Below, one piece after another: positions 1 through 9,219 of a stretch of 64,000 bases of DNA. Both the position numbers and the translations under genes were made by a program. The DNA is from an uncultured SAR116 cluster alpha proteobacterium. Lineage in GTDB: Bacteria; Pseudomonadota; Alphaproteobacteria; Puniceispirillales; Puniceispirillaceae. The stretch is from the NCBI GenBank assembly GCA_902622515.1, contig CACNQE010000005.1, forward strand, positions 62,001 to 126,000. Direction: 5' to 3'. The stretch's first letter is position 1, and every line of letters begins with the position of its first letter. The notes below the pieces were generated by a model that worked only from the letters and a program-made list of their open reading frames with translations, searched no databases and was not told the origin of the DNA.

Positions 1-1604
1 ATCTCACGAACTTTGATTGATAACGTTAATTTATTGTTTTTACTATCAATTTGAGAAATTATAGCGTCAACTTTTTCATCAACAGCGAAACGTTCCACCC
101 TTTGTTCTGACCTATCTCGCGCAAGATCACTGCGTTTAATAAAACCGGAAAGTGAGTCTCCCACACGGACTTCAAGACCTTGTTCCGTTACAGCTGTGAT
201 AACACACGTAACAGCATCACCTTTTTTAACTTTTTCAGCAGCGTCAGCGGCTGGGTTGCTTGTTAATTGCTTGATTCCCAGTGAAATACGTTCTTTTTCT
301 AGATCGATATCTAAGATTTTTGCTTCAATATTGTCGCCTTTTTTAAACCCCTCCAAGACTTCTTCACCAGATGAAGACCATGAGATATCTGATAAATGCA
401 CAAGGCCATCAATGTCGTCAGTGAGACCAACAAACAGTCCAAATTCAGTGATGTTATTTATTTCGCCCTTAATCACATCCCCTATGTTGTTATTAGTGTC
501 AAATTCTTCCCAAGGGTTATCAGTGGCTTGTTTTAGACCAAGAGATATACGTCGTTTCGTTAAATCAACCTCTAACACAACGACTTCAACTTCTTGACTA
601 GTGGAAACAATTTTTCCCGGATGTATATTTTTTTTCGTCCAACTCATTTCAGACACATGCACGAGTCCTTCGACGCCATCATCTAATTCAACAAATGCTC
701 CGTAATCGGTGATGTTCGTAACCCTGCCATTTAAACGAGTCCCAGTTTTAAACTTCTCGATTGCATTTTCCCACGGATCGCTTTGAAGCTGTTTCATTCC
801 AAGAGAAATTCGTTGCGTTTCCTCATTGAACCTAATTACTTGAACATCAACTGTTTGGCCAACTTTAAGTGCTTCAGATGGATGATTTATTCTTCGCCAA
901 GCGATGTCAGTAACGTGCAACAAACCGTCAACACCACCTAAATCAACGAAAGCACCGTAGTCAGTTATGTTCTTGACTACGCCTTTTAACTTTTGGCCTT
1001 CAACCAAGTTAGATACTAACTCACTTCGCGCCTCTGCGCGGGATTCTTCCAATACAGCTCTTCTAGAAACAACGATATTACCCCGGCGCCTATCAATTTT
1101 TAGTATTTGAAAAGGTTGTGGAGCACCCATCAGTGCGTTAACATCATTAATAGGCCGGATATCAACCTGGCTTCCAGGCAAAAATGCGGTGGCACCTGAT
1201 AAATCGACAGTGAAGCCTCCCTTAACTCTTCCGAATATCACCCCTGTAACACGCTCTTGGGCTTCAAATGCACGTTCTAGGATAACCCATGCTTCTTCTC
1301 TTCTGGCCTTCTCTCGGCTCAAAAGTGCCTGCCCGTCCTTATCTTCCATTCTTTCAACATAGACCTCTACGTTATCACCAACTTGTAATTCTGGATCTTG
1401 GCCTGGTGCTGTAAATTCTTTTAGGGGAATTCGCCCCTCGGATTTGAGGCCAACGTCAATTATTGCATGTTCCGCTTCAATCGCAATGATTTTACCTTTA
1501 ACTACACTACCTTCAATTGAAGTGCTTTCTGAAAAACTCTCAGCTAGCAAATCAGCAAAACTCTCTTCGACGAGTAAATTTTCGTCATCTTTTTGGTTTG
1601 ACAA
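1..1604 (-). CDS. rpsA: 30S ribosomal protein S1 (3' end outside the window)
   Basis: Reading leftwards from 1604, the frame stays open to the window edge (about 534 residues) and consists of successive S1/OB-fold repeats, each with the pattern of a VKNIT-type turn, a DLGG or ELDDG strand and a DVS/HMSE motif. The last visible residues, ending in LSIKVRE, match the end of the sixth S1 domain, so only a short tail is missing. S1 tethers mRNA to the 30S subunit. I place the start at a TTG (1602-1604) because GGAG lies seven bases upstream and no ATG precedes the conserved N-terminus. The gene follows cmk, a conserved order in Proteobacteria. The family call is firm; the TTG start is less so. 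Confidence 0.95.
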   Translation of the reverse strand, partial: MSNQKDDENLLVEESFADLLAESFSESTSIEGSVVKGKIIAIEAEHAIIDVGLKSEGRIPLKEFTAPGQDPELQVGDNVEVYVERMEDKDGQALLSREKARREEAWVILERAFEAQERVTGVIFGRVKGGFTVDLSGATAFLPGSQVDIRPINDVNALMGAPQPFQILKIDRRRGNIVVSRRAVLEESRAEARSELVSNLVEGQKLKGVVKNITDYGAFVDLGGVDGLLHVTDIAWRRINHPSEALKVGQTVDVQVIRFNEETQRISLGMKQLQSDPWENAIEKFKTGTRLNGRVTNITDYGAFVELDDGVEGLVHVSEMSWTKKNIHPGKIVSTSQEVEVVVLEVDLTKRRISLGLKQATDNPWEEFDTNNNIGDVIKGEINNITEFGLFVGLTDDIDGLVHLSDISWSSSGEEVLEGFKKGDNIEAKILDIDLEKERISLGIKQLTSNPAADAAEKVKKGDAVTCVITAVTEQGLEVRVGDSLSGFIKRSDLARDRSEQRVERFAVDEKVDAIISQIDSKNNKLTLSIKVRE

Positions 1605-1795
1605 TAAAAATCTCCGTGGGATGCTATTTTATAGGTATGTAACCTTTTATATTCTTGGCTGGTTTCAAGATTTTACCCGTCTAAACGTCCTCGATTTATA
1701 TTCAGAGGCGGATATTATTCAAATAGCAATTAAAGTTCCAGCAATTATTGAGTAAATTGTTAGGCACGGTTTAGAAAAATGCCAAACGACGTAAA

Positions 1796-2455
1796 TTAGC
1801 CTTTAATGTAATTTAACGCAATTTGCAAGACTTCATCCGCATTTAGTGCAGAACTATCGATAAAAAATGCATCTGGGACCCGTTTTAACGGTGCTATACG
1901 CCTTGTCTGATCTGCTTTATCACGCTTGATTAAATCGTTAAGAATAGTCTCCTCTTGAATTTCAGCGCTTAAACTTTTCAATTCAGCATACCTTCTTTTA
2001 GCGCGAATTTCAGGCTTTGCATCGATGAAAAATTTAATTTTTGCCTCTGGAAGAATAACTGAGCCAATGTCTCTCCCATCTAAAATAACGCCTGCTTTTG
2101 AGGGTGGTTTATTTGCAAATGTTCTTTGTTTTCTAACCAATATTTCTCGTATTTCTGGATTACTTGCAATAACTGCAGATAAATGAGATATTTCTTGTTT
2201 TCTCAAATCAGGGTGGTCTGATATTGGGAGTGTTAAATTAAGAGTGATATCAGCTAACATATTAATATTTGCATTAGGAATAATTCCCTTCTCATTAATT
2301 AATTTAGATTTTGTTAGCCCTTTCTTGCAGATATCTAATGCTAATCTGCGATAAAGTAATCCTGTATCCAAATAATCATATCCCAGTTCTTTTGCTAGCC
2401 CTTTTGCGAGGGTGCCTTTTCCTGATGCAGCTGTTCCATCTATTGCTATTTTCAT
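1796..2455 (-). CDS. cmk: Cytidylate kinase
   Basis: A 219-residue CMP/dCMP kinase, which phosphorylates CMP to CDP in the cytoplasm for nucleotide recycling. The P-loop GTAASGKGT sits at residues 7-15, followed by the LDTGLLYR substrate motif and, near residue 125, DGRDIG, the typical Cmk signature. The C-terminal lid region (RDKADQTRRIAPLK) is also standard. The length is normal for the family. It lies between aroA and rpsA on the same strand, with 191 bases to rpsA and 55 bases from aroA, the usual alphaproteobacterial arrangement. Confidence 0.97.
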   Translation of the reverse strand: MKIAIDGTAASGKGTLAKGLAKELGYDYLDTGLLYRRLALDICKKGLTKSKLINEKGIIPNANINMLADITLNLTLPISDHPDLRKQEISHLSAVIASNPEIREILVRKQRTFANKPPSKAGVILDGRDIGSVILPEAKIKFFIDAKPEIRAKRRYAELKSLSAEIQEETILNDLIKRDKADQTRRIAPLKRVPDAFFIDSSALNADEVLQIALNYIKG

Positions 2456-2510
2456 TTTAAATCTTTTTTATTAAGAATCATTTTTTTTATGCTAATCAAT
2501 ATTATTTAAA

Positions 2511-3866
2511 TTAAGTTTTATAGGGGTTTATGCGACCACCAAGTTCGTTAATGGTTCTAACAAAATCAGGAAAGCTCGTTTCGATTGTAGAGACACCATC
2601 AACGATAATTTTATGTTTGCTTACTAAACCAAGTATAAGAAAAGACATAGCTATTCTGTGATCATGCTGAGAGGAGATCCGAAATCCTCCGTTTATGCTA
2701 GAATTACCCCACTTATCTTTTGTACCATGTACACACATGCTGGTATCTGTTTCATCAACATTCACACCAGCAAGTCTCAATCCTTCGGCTATTACTGTTA
2801 TTCTATCTGCTTCCTTGTGTCTCAGCTCACCAATGTTTTCCATAAATGTCGGGCCAGATGCCATAGCTGCTGCTACACTAAGAATTGGATATTCATCAAT
2901 CATGGAAGGAGCTCTATCTGCTGGCACAGTTACACCCTTTAAAGAACTTGACCAAACAAAAATATCGGCTACCTCTTCACCGCCCACTTCCTTAAAATTG
3001 CTGATTTTAATATTTGCGCCCATTTCTTGGAGAGTAGAAATAAGTCCCATTCTTTGAGGGTTTATCCCTATGTTTGGAAGTGAAATATAGCTATCTTTCG
3101 TAATTAATGCAGCTACAATTAAAAAAGCGGCAGATGAAGGATCGCTTGGAACTGTAAAGTCTTTTGCTTTCAATTTCCCTCCTCCCATTAAACCAACTTT
3201 ATAATTTCCATCCAAATCATTTTTTGAAAATACAGATATACCATAGTGACCAAGCATACGTTCAGTATGGTCACGCGATTTTGTCGGTTCTGAAACACTC
3301 GTCATTCCTCGAGCATTCAGACCGGCGATTAGAATAGCTGATTTTATCTGCGCTGATGCCACAGGAGATTTGTAACTTATTGGAAGAGGGCTTGAACGCC
3401 CATTTACGGTAATTGGCAATAATCCATTATTATCATTAATTTCGACCCCCATTTGACTCAATGGCTCTGTTATTCTACGCATAGGTCTTTTTGAAAGGGA
3501 CTTGTCACCAATAAATGTAGCCGAGATTTGCTGAGACCCAATTAGTCCCATAAGAAGTCTTACACCAGTTCCGGAATTTCCAAGATCTAAAAAGTTAGAG
3601 GGTGTTTGTAATCCATGCATACCTGTTCCTGTAACTTCCACTAAACCTTGTTCTTGGATAGATATGTTAACACCAAGTTCACGCAAAGCATTCAATGTTG
3701 AATAGACATCTTTGCTTTTAAGTAAACCCCGAATTTTTGTTTTTCCTTCAGCTATTGAGCTGAATATCAGTGCTCTATGAGAAATAGATTTATCCCCAGC
3801 TACTGTACAAGTTCCATTCAACCCATTTATAACTTCAGATGAGAGAGAATCTGCGCTTTTTGTCAT
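2511..3866 (-). CDS. aroA: 3-phosphoshikimate 1-carboxyvinyltransferase (EPSP synthase, class II type)
   Basis: Joins shikimate-3-phosphate and phosphoenolpyruvate in the sixth step of the shikimate pathway. The 451-residue protein carries GDKSISHR (24-31), SAQIK and RDHTER, the motifs that separate class II enzymes, as in Agrobacterium CP4, from class I enzymes of enteric bacteria. The PEP-binding loop reads NSGTGVR, with glycine where CP4 has alanine. The loop after it is KRPMRR rather than the common KRPMGR. The second of two adjacent ATGs (3866) is chosen because TTAGGA is six bases upstream of it and only three from the first (3869). Confidence 0.96.
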   Translation of the reverse strand: MTKSADSLSSEVINGLNGTCTVAGDKSISHRALIFSSIAEGKTKIRGLLKSKDVYSTLNALRELGVNISIQEQGLVEVTGTGMHGLQTPSNFLDLGNSGTGVRLLMGLIGSQQISATFIGDKSLSKRPMRRITEPLSQMGVEINDNNGLLPITVNGRSSPLPISYKSPVASAQIKSAILIAGLNARGMTSVSEPTKSRDHTERMLGHYGISVFSKNDLDGNYKVGLMGGGKLKAKDFTVPSDPSSAAFLIVAALITKDSYISLPNIGINPQRMGLISTLQEMGANIKISNFKEVGGEEVADIFVWSSSLKGVTVPADRAPSMIDEYPILSVAAAMASGPTFMENIGELRHKEADRITVIAEGLRLAGVNVDETDTSMCVHGTKDKWGNSSINGGFRISSQHDHRIAMSFLILGLVSKHKIIVDGVSTIETSFPDFVRTINELGGRINPYKT

Positions 3867-4081
3867 CATAATTCCTAATCAGAACAAACGATATAACTTT
3901 TTGTTGAGTGCTTTTCCCACAACCAGCAATAATTTTCTAGGCATAAAAGTAATCTAAATAAAAATTATATTAAATAAATCTATTAAATCTGAATAAACTT
4001 AAGTTAGGAATGGTTAAAAACCAGTTTTTTCTTGATACCTAAAATATAATCCCTCATTCTTTTGTTTAATAAAAATTTACT

Positions 4082-4109
4082 TTGACATATACGCATTTTA
4101 TTGTGTTAT
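4082..4109 (+). promoter_or_regulatory. Predicted sigma-70 promoter of the TIGR02300 gene
   Basis: A perfect -35 TTGACA (4082-4087) is followed after 16 bases by TGTTAT (4104-4109), matching four of six -10 positions. The predicted start near 4116 leaves about 33 bases of leader before the ATG at 4149, which has an AGGA ribosome-binding site. It sits in the divergent region between aroA and this gene. Prediction only. Confidence 0.5.
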
Positions 4110-4148
4110 TCGCCATAGAAAATAAAAAAACATTATCAAGGATTTAAA

Positions 4149-4589
4149 ATGACTGAGATTGAACTTGGAGTTAAACGACGTTGCATTAGTTGTGGGATAA
4201 AATTTTATGATTTTTTGAAGGCTCCTATTATATGTCCAAAATGCGCTACAGAATTTGATCCCGAACAGTTATTAAAAAGCCGAAAAGGGAGGGTTTCTTC
4301 CAAATCAGCTATTATTGAAGTTGTAAAGAAAGAAAAAGATGATGAGGATTTTCAGGATGATACTCTGCTTAATGAAGCTGAATTGGATCCTGATATAGAT
4401 GATGTTGAAGATGAAGGACTTCCTTCTGATGAAAACGAATTCATTACAGTAAGTGTCGATGATGATGAAGCTACTACAACTTTTACAAATAATGAAGAAT
4501 TTATGGATAATTTGACTGAAGATGCAGGAGAAGATGACATTGATGAAGATGAAGAAACTAATCCATCTTCAAAAAAAGAAGAAAAATAG
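4149..4589 (+). CDS. TIGR02300 family acidic protein with N-terminal zinc ribbon
   Basis: A 146-residue protein of the FYDLN-acid family, found mainly in Alphaproteobacteria and of unknown function. The N-terminus has two CxxC pairs (C12/C15 and C29/C32) flanking a KFYDF segment, consistent with a small zinc ribbon. After about residue 60 the chain becomes an almost continuous Asp/Glu-rich tail that is probably disordered, ending in a short lysine-rich patch. Its position, divergent from aroA-cmk-rpsA and just before a tRNA-Ala, is the conserved alphaproteobacterial context and supports the call. An AGGA site precedes the ATG. Confidence 0.9.
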   Translation: MTEIELGVKRRCISCGIKFYDFLKAPIICPKCATEFDPEQLLKSRKGRVSSKSAIIEVVKKEKDDEDFQDDTLLNEAELDPDIDDVEDEGLPSDENEFITVSVDDDEATTTFTNNEEFMDNLTEDAGEDDIDEDEETNPSSKKEEK

Positions 4590-4652
4590 TCAGATATTGT
4601 TGACATAAGGGTCTGGTTTTTTTAACACAAAAAAAGTTTATATAAATTTATC

Positions 4653-4728
<76 letters not shown>

Positions 4729-4943
4729 ACTTTAAATAATAATAGAATATGAAATAAGTCTCTAAGCACCCTTTGATTTCAGCAACTTTTATCAAATGTT
4801 TTTTGAACTAAATCGGAATTAATTTGAGACTATTTATGAATCAAAATGTATCGAAGATGGTCTTACAATTAACTATTAAAATGGAGCAAAGTTAGAAGAA
4901 GTAGGTAGAATTTGTTTAAAAAACTATTGAAAGGAAATTTAAC

Positions 4944-5315
4944 ATGAAAACCTCACGTACAGAACTTGAAGCAGCGAATAATTTAGTGCCAAAAATTGGA
5001 ACAAAGGAAGGTATAGAAAAACACAGAGAAGGTATTTCCGTATTTATTGATGTTCGTGATGGTTTAGAGATAAGAGAAACTGGCACTATTAAGGGGGCGC
5101 ATCATATTCCAAGAGGTTTTATTGAATTCGCTGCAGACCCACAGACACCATTCCACAATAAGGCGCTTGAAAAGGATGCTGATATAGTTCTTGTATGTGG
5201 GGCCGGAGGTATGGCTGCGCTAACTGGCAAAACTCTAGTCGAAATGGGTTATCAGAAAGTTTCAAATGTTGGTGGTTTTTCTGATTGGAAAGCTGCTGGT
5301 GGCCCTGTTGAATAA
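4944..5315 (+). CDS. Rhodanese-like domain protein
   Basis: A single-domain rhodanese of 123 residues. It has the FIDVRDGLEI strand-loop (about 34-43), GAHHIPRG (51-58) and an active-site loop CGAGGMA beginning at Cys85, which would carry a persulfide. The closing motif NVGGFSDWKAAGGPV is characteristic. There is no signal peptide, so it is cytoplasmic. Its sulfur donor and acceptor cannot be read from the sequence. It stands alone between tRNA-Ala and the convergent lptB. A GGA ribosome-binding site precedes the ATG. The fold is certain and the biological role open. Confidence 0.9.
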   Translation: MKTSRTELEAANNLVPKIGTKEGIEKHREGISVFIDVRDGLEIRETGTIKGAHHIPRGFIEFAADPQTPFHNKALEKDADIVLVCGAGGMAALTGKTLVEMGYQKVSNVGGFSDWKAAGGPVE

Positions 5316-5418
5316 AAGTTAACAACTTTTATTTGTGAAGTCGGTGTCAAAAGACAATTGATTTTTTCATTTTTTGAAAAAGAATTATTGTTTTTATTAA
5401 ATTCAAATTTATGAGAAT

Positions 5419-6207
5419 TTAAAAGCTAAAACGTTTACCTAAATATACCTCACGGACACCTTGATGGTTGACAATCTGTTCAGGTGTTCCATGCATCAAT
5501 ACAGCGCCATCATGCAAAATGTAAGCTCTGTCAACTATATCTAAAGTTTCTCTTACATTATGATCGGTTATCAATACCCCTAAGCCGCTCTCCTTGAGAT
5601 GGGTGATCAGGTCTCTAACCTCTCCTACCGCTATTGGGTCTATTCCAGCTAAGGGCTCATCAAGAAGCAAAAATGTTGGTTTTGCTGCTAGCGCCCTTGC
5701 TATCTCAAGTCTCCGTCTTTCCCCTCCCGATAGATTGATTGCGGCTGTATTTCTAAGGTGTGCTATACTAAATTCAGCCATCAACTCCTCTAGCATGCCA
5801 TCGCGAACGTCTTTATCACTCTCTACAATCTCTAATACTGATTTGATGTTTTGTGCAACACTTAGACCTCGAAAAACACTCGACTCCTGAGGTAAATAGC
5901 CAAGACCAAGTCTCGCTCGATAAAACATTGGAGAATTAGTTACCTCGAGGCCATCTAAGAAAACGCGACCCTCATCTGCAGAAAGAAGTCCGCATAACAT
6001 ATAGAAAGTAGTTGTTTTGCCAGCTCCATTTGGGCCGAGGAGACCAATTGCTTCACCCCTCTGAACTCCAAAGCTCACATTGCGTACAACGCGCCGTTTA
6101 TTTATATATTTTCCAAGCCCATCGGCGATTAGACCGATATTAGTATCAATCAGTTTTAAATGGGTAGACCGATTATTTATGTTTTTTAGTGATTCGTTGA
6201 CCGTCAT
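5419..6207 (-). CDS. lptB: LPS export ABC transporter ATP-binding protein LptB
   Basis: The 262-residue ATPase powers the LptB2FG complex, which extracts lipopolysaccharide from the inner membrane and pushes it across the periplasmic bridge. The Walker A is GPNGAGKTT, the signature LSGGERRR, the Walker B region LLLDEPLAGIDP and the switch histidine lies in ITDHNV. The FDGLEVTNSPMFYRARLGLGYLPQE region is typical of LptB. It has an N-terminal extension of roughly 25 residues before the core. It lies downstream of lptC and lptA on the same strand, forming the usual cluster. The start is the ATG at 6207; a TTG two codons earlier is possible. Confidence 0.96.
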   Translation of the reverse strand: MTVNESLKNINNRSTHLKLIDTNIGLIADGLGKYINKRRVVRNVSFGVQRGEAIGLLGPNGAGKTTTFYMLCGLLSADEGRVFLDGLEVTNSPMFYRARLGLGYLPQESSVFRGLSVAQNIKSVLEIVESDKDVRDGMLEELMAEFSIAHLRNTAAINLSGGERRRLEIARALAAKPTFLLLDEPLAGIDPIAVGEVRDLITHLKESGLGVLITDHNVRETLDIVDRAYILHDGAVLMHGTPEQIVNHQGVREVYLGKRFSF

Positions 6208-6274
6208 TATCAATAAACTTGGTTTTAGTGGATGAGTTTAATAGAAACATATGAAAAAATACTTGATTTTGCAA

Positions 6275-7036
6275 TTAATTTGATGAACTCAGAATCAATT
6301 TCCCAGATACACGCTGATTTTTGCTACCAGCTAAAATTTTACTATATCCCGTCTTTACATTAATAATCGCAGTGTCGCCTTGTAATAGGTTTTTTCCATC
6401 TATGATTTCAACGGACTCTTTGAGGGTCATGTTGCCACTTTCGGCTTGATAAAATGCTTGGTTAGCGTGGGCAATTCGGCCCATCTCTTCAATCAATTTA
6501 ACTTTTTCAAGAGCTTTGATTGACTTTAACTCACCGTTATCTGAGAGCAAAACTTCAATTTGCTGGGCCTTTATTGTCCTCTCCCCAGAAATGGAGATTT
6601 GAGCGTCATCTTGAAGCAATAATTCACCATTTAATTCATCATATTGAATTCTATTAGATGCTTCAGCAACAAATTTTTCGGACCTAAACTCATTTCTATT
6701 ACCTGCTAGTATAAATAATCTTGAATCCATCTCGTAAGTGAGTGTTTCAGAATATCCTGAATTATCAGTGTCTGCAAATTTTACAGCACCCTCTGCTTCA
6801 ATTCTTACAATATTCCGATTTTCTTCGCTTTCATAAAATGCAGTTATTTTGTCAGCTTTTATAGAACGTGTGCCCTGAGAGGCGACTGCATTTCCATCAG
6901 CAATGTAGGAATTATTTTCCTGATTCCATTCTAGAAAACCGGATGCCTCTATTTCCAAATTTTCAGCCAATGAAGATTTGAAAAAAAGGAACAAACATAA
7001 AATAATACCAAAATAATAAGTTTTATATTTATTCAT
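6275..7036 (-). CDS. lptA: LPS transport periplasmic protein LptA
   Basis: A 253-residue OstA/LptA-fold protein that forms the periplasmic bridge for lipopolysaccharide between LptC and LptD. The first ~24 residues are a Sec signal peptide with a hydrophobic core (YYFGIILCLFLFF) and a likely cut after SSLA. The mature part is a run of beta-jellyroll repeats (IEASGFLEW, SIKADKITAFY, TIKAQQIEVLL). I take the ATG at 7036 over the GTG at 7048 because GGGGA just upstream fits as a ribosome-binding site and would otherwise be coding. It sits between lptC and lptB. It is longer than the enterobacterial protein, with added repeats. Confidence 0.9.
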   Translation of the reverse strand: MNKYKTYYFGIILCLFLFFKSSLAENLEIEASGFLEWNQENNSYIADGNAVASQGTRSIKADKITAFYESEENRNIVRIEAEGAVKFADTDNSGYSETLTYEMDSRLFILAGNRNEFRSEKFVAEASNRIQYDELNGELLLQDDAQISISGERTIKAQQIEVLLSDNGELKSIKALEKVKLIEEMGRIAHANQAFYQAESGNMTLKESVEIIDGKNLLQGDTAIINVKTGYSKILAGSKNQRVSGKLILSSSN

Positions 7037-7079
7037 TTCTTTCCCCACAAAATATTTTTATATATCATCTTTTCCCCAC

Positions 7080-7766
7080 CTATTTATCATCGCTAAAGGT
7101 AAGTTTTACATGACCACCAAAGGAGATTGTGCCTTTTTCCCCGTTCACACTCATATTTTTTCCTCTTATAGTTATATTTTCTGTAGATACATGCACGGGC
7201 TGGTTGCTCTCATATATTTTATTTATTAAATCTATAGATAACACTGATGCATTAATTTCTGTTTTTGGAACATCTTGTTGCATTTTTACAGAACCTTTGA
7301 AAATCGTAAATTCCCTTGATTGATCTAGAATAGCCTCCATTGAAGTAATTTCGATCACGTTACCTTTTTTTGTCCAGATTGTTCCATTTGGATTGGAAAG
7401 ATAAATGAGGCCTGTTTCTGGCGTGTTATCAATCGCCTTTTGGGCATTTATTTCGAAATTTTCACCATCGCTAGTTCTACTCGCAAAACGTGCTCCCGTC
7501 ATTACAGTATTTGTATCTTGGGATTGTGATACCTGTTCTATGTTCAATTCAATGTTACTATTTTTTTCAGCAAAGTTAAGCCACCAGATAATACTTCCAC
7601 TTACGAACATAAGCGGAATTAATAATATGTAGGAGCGCTTCAAGCCTCTTTTTTTTATATTGTTTTCCAATTTTAACTTTGAAAGCTTGGCCAAGTTTTT
7701 TGCAAAAATTCTTCTGCTACTGGGTATGCGAATATTATCACCACTGGAAATATTTTTTTCTGTCAT
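7080..7766 (-). CDS. lptC: LPS export protein LptC
   Basis: The 228-residue protein has a basic cytoplasmic N-terminus, one membrane anchor at about residues 46-65 (SYILLIPLMFVSGSIIWWLNF) and a periplasmic LptC/OstA-like domain with the typical MTGARFASRTSDGENFEI and GTISFGGHVKLTF strands. LptC receives lipopolysaccharide from LptBFG and hands it to LptA. It heads the lptC-lptA-lptB run and is followed by lptA after 43 bases. The N-terminal tail of about 45 residues is longer than in enteric LptC, which is common in Alphaproteobacteria. Confidence 0.9.
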   Translation of the reverse strand: MTEKNISSGDNIRIPSSRRIFAKNLAKLSKLKLENNIKKRGLKRSYILLIPLMFVSGSIIWWLNFAEKNSNIELNIEQVSQSQDTNTVMTGARFASRTSDGENFEINAQKAIDNTPETGLIYLSNPNGTIWTKKGNVIEITSMEAILDQSREFTIFKGSVKMQQDVPKTEINASVLSIDLINKIYESNQPVHVSTENITIRGKNMSVNGEKGTISFGGHVKLTFSDDK

Positions 7767-7850
7767 AAATTCTTTTCAACCAATCTTTCTAAAGAAAATT
7801 AAAGTAATAACGTCAATTTTTTAGCAGTGTTCCATTTCGTCATATAAAAT

Positions 7851-8465
7851 TTAGTGATGAAATATATCTAAGTCTTCAAAACCCGCTAGGTCTAGCGCTA
7901 CTCTGTGTGCTAAAAAATCAAAACAATGTTGAGCAATCTCGAGTCTTCCTTCTCTTCTGAGTTGTTCGCTTAATTTAACCTTTAGTCTATGTAAAAATAA
8001 GACATCACTTGCAGCATAATTTTTCTGAGCTTCACTCAAAACTTCAGAGCCCCAATCAGTTGATTGTTGTTGTTTTGATAATTCAATCGAAAGCAGTTCA
8101 GAACATAGCTCCTTCAATCCGTGTCGGTCAGAATAAGTTCTGGCTAATTTGGACGCAATTTTTGTGCAATATATAGGACCAAGCACAGGGGATATATCAC
8201 GCATTAGTACCGCTAGGTCAAATCTAGCGAAATGAAATAACTTCTCGACTGTTTCATCTTTTAAAAGGGCCTCGATATTAGGACTTTTCTGTTTTTTTTC
8301 AGCAGCAATTTGAACAAGATGTGCATCACCGTTACCGTCAGATAATTGAATTAAACATAACCTATCCCTATTAAGATTGAGGCCTTTTGTTTCTGTATCA
8401 ATAGCAATTGATTTTCCAAGAGAAACATTGTCTGGTAGGTCATTCTGATGAAGAAATATACTCAT
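7851..8465 (-). CDS. rnd: Ribonuclease D (short, single DEDD domain)
   Basis: A 3'-5' exonuclease of the DEDD superfamily, 204 residues long. Exo I is DTET (residues 23-26), exo II lies in FHFARFDLAVL, and exo III is YAASDVLFLHRL with its tyrosine and aspartate, the DEDDy type. It lacks the C-terminal HRDC domains of enterobacterial RNase D, as is normal in Alphaproteobacteria. It is expected to act in tRNA 3'-end trimming. Its ATG overlaps the stop of the upstream nitroreductase by four bases, indicating translational coupling, and GGAAGG is a strong ribosome-binding site inside that gene. Confidence 0.93.
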   Translation of the reverse strand: MSIFLHQNDLPDNVSLGKSIAIDTETKGLNLNRDRLCLIQLSDGNGDAHLVQIAAEKKQKSPNIEALLKDETVEKLFHFARFDLAVLMRDISPVLGPIYCTKIASKLARTYSDRHGLKELCSELLSIELSKQQQSTDWGSEVLSEAQKNYAASDVLFLHRLKVKLSEQLRREGRLEIAQHCFDFLAHRVALDLAGFEDLDIFHH

Positions 8466-9061
8466 TTTAGTTTGCCTTCCTCGATATCTTCACCATATCT
8501 TATGATGATTTTTGATAAATCAGGGCGATTTCTTTCATTTGGTTGTTTGGTCTTTTGCCCAATATAGATGAATCCAGCAATTTTGTCAGTCTCAGGATTT
8601 CCGCCAAGAGTTCTTATCATTAAATCATTATAAGAATACCAATGTGTTACCCATTGAGCCCCATAGCCGAGTGCAAGAGACGCAGTAAGTAAATTCTGGC
8701 AAACTGCACCAGCTGATAATTGCATTTCCCATTTTGGAATCTTAGCAGGAGTTACAGGTTTTGAAATTACACATAAAATAGCAGAAGCTCTGGTAAATCT
8801 GTTTTCTTCAAATTCAAGCATTTCTTTCGTAGCACCCGGATTAAGTCTTGCAAATTCAGCTCTTAGACAATACCTGCCAAGTTTTTTTCTCTGTTCGCCG
8901 CTGATAACGATAATTCGCCACGGTGCTAGCATGCCATGGTCCGGAACTCTTATTCCACACTCAAGTATAGATAATAGGTCAATCTCTGGTAATGGACAAG
9001 GATTGAATGTTCTTATCATAACGGAGCGACGTTGCTTTAAAAATGAGATAACAGAATTCAT
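8462..9061 (-). CDS. Nitroreductase family protein
   Basis: A 199-residue FMN-dependent nitroreductase-fold protein. The N-terminal RRSVMIRTF motif provides FMN phosphate contacts, VPDHGMLAPWRIIVI is the typical subfamily segment, and LSAGAVCQNLLTASLALGYGAQWVTHW is the conserved helix and loop near the flavin. Related alphaproteobacterial proteins are annotated as putative NAD(P)H nitroreductases, but the physiological substrate is unknown. It is coupled to rnd by a four-base overlap. No clear ribosome-binding site is seen before the chosen ATG, so the start is provisional. Confidence 0.88.
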   Translation of the reverse strand: MNSVISFLKQRRSVMIRTFNPCPLPEIDLLSILECGIRVPDHGMLAPWRIIVISGEQRKKLGRYCLRAEFARLNPGATKEMLEFEENRFTRASAILCVISKPVTPAKIPKWEMQLSAGAVCQNLLTASLALGYGAQWVTHWYSYNDLMIRTLGGNPETDKIAGFIYIGQKTKQPNERNRPDLSKIIIRYGEDIEEGKLK

Positions 9062-9161
9062 TTACTTTGCTAATTTTAAGTTCAATTTACACTGTATAGC
9101 ATAACTATTAAAAAGACATAAGCAAAAGCTTAGTGACTAAAAAATTGATATATTTGTTTTC

Positions 9162-9189
9162 TTGACAAAGTAAAATCTAATTATCAAAT
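9162..9189 (+). promoter_or_regulatory. Predicted promoter of the irr gene
   Basis: TTGACA (9162-9167) is followed after 16 bases by TCAAAT (9184-9189), matching four of six -10 positions. It would give a leader of about 25 bases before the ATG at 9220. Prediction only. Confidence 0.4.
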
Positions 9190-9219
9190 TTGTTTAGTAA
9201 CAATTAGTATGTTGGAAAT

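Noticed and set aside
1444-1755. 103-codon plus-strand frame
   Set aside because: It lies mostly antisense to the start of rpsA and is not protein-like.
4352-4606. Serine-rich 84-codon frame on the minus strand
   Set aside because: It is the complement of the Asp/Glu-rich tail of the TIGR02300 gene; GAT/GAA codons read backwards give serine. No independent support.
4831-4890. 18-codon frame before the rhodanese gene
   Set aside because: No ribosome-binding site and no recognisable pattern; likely chance.
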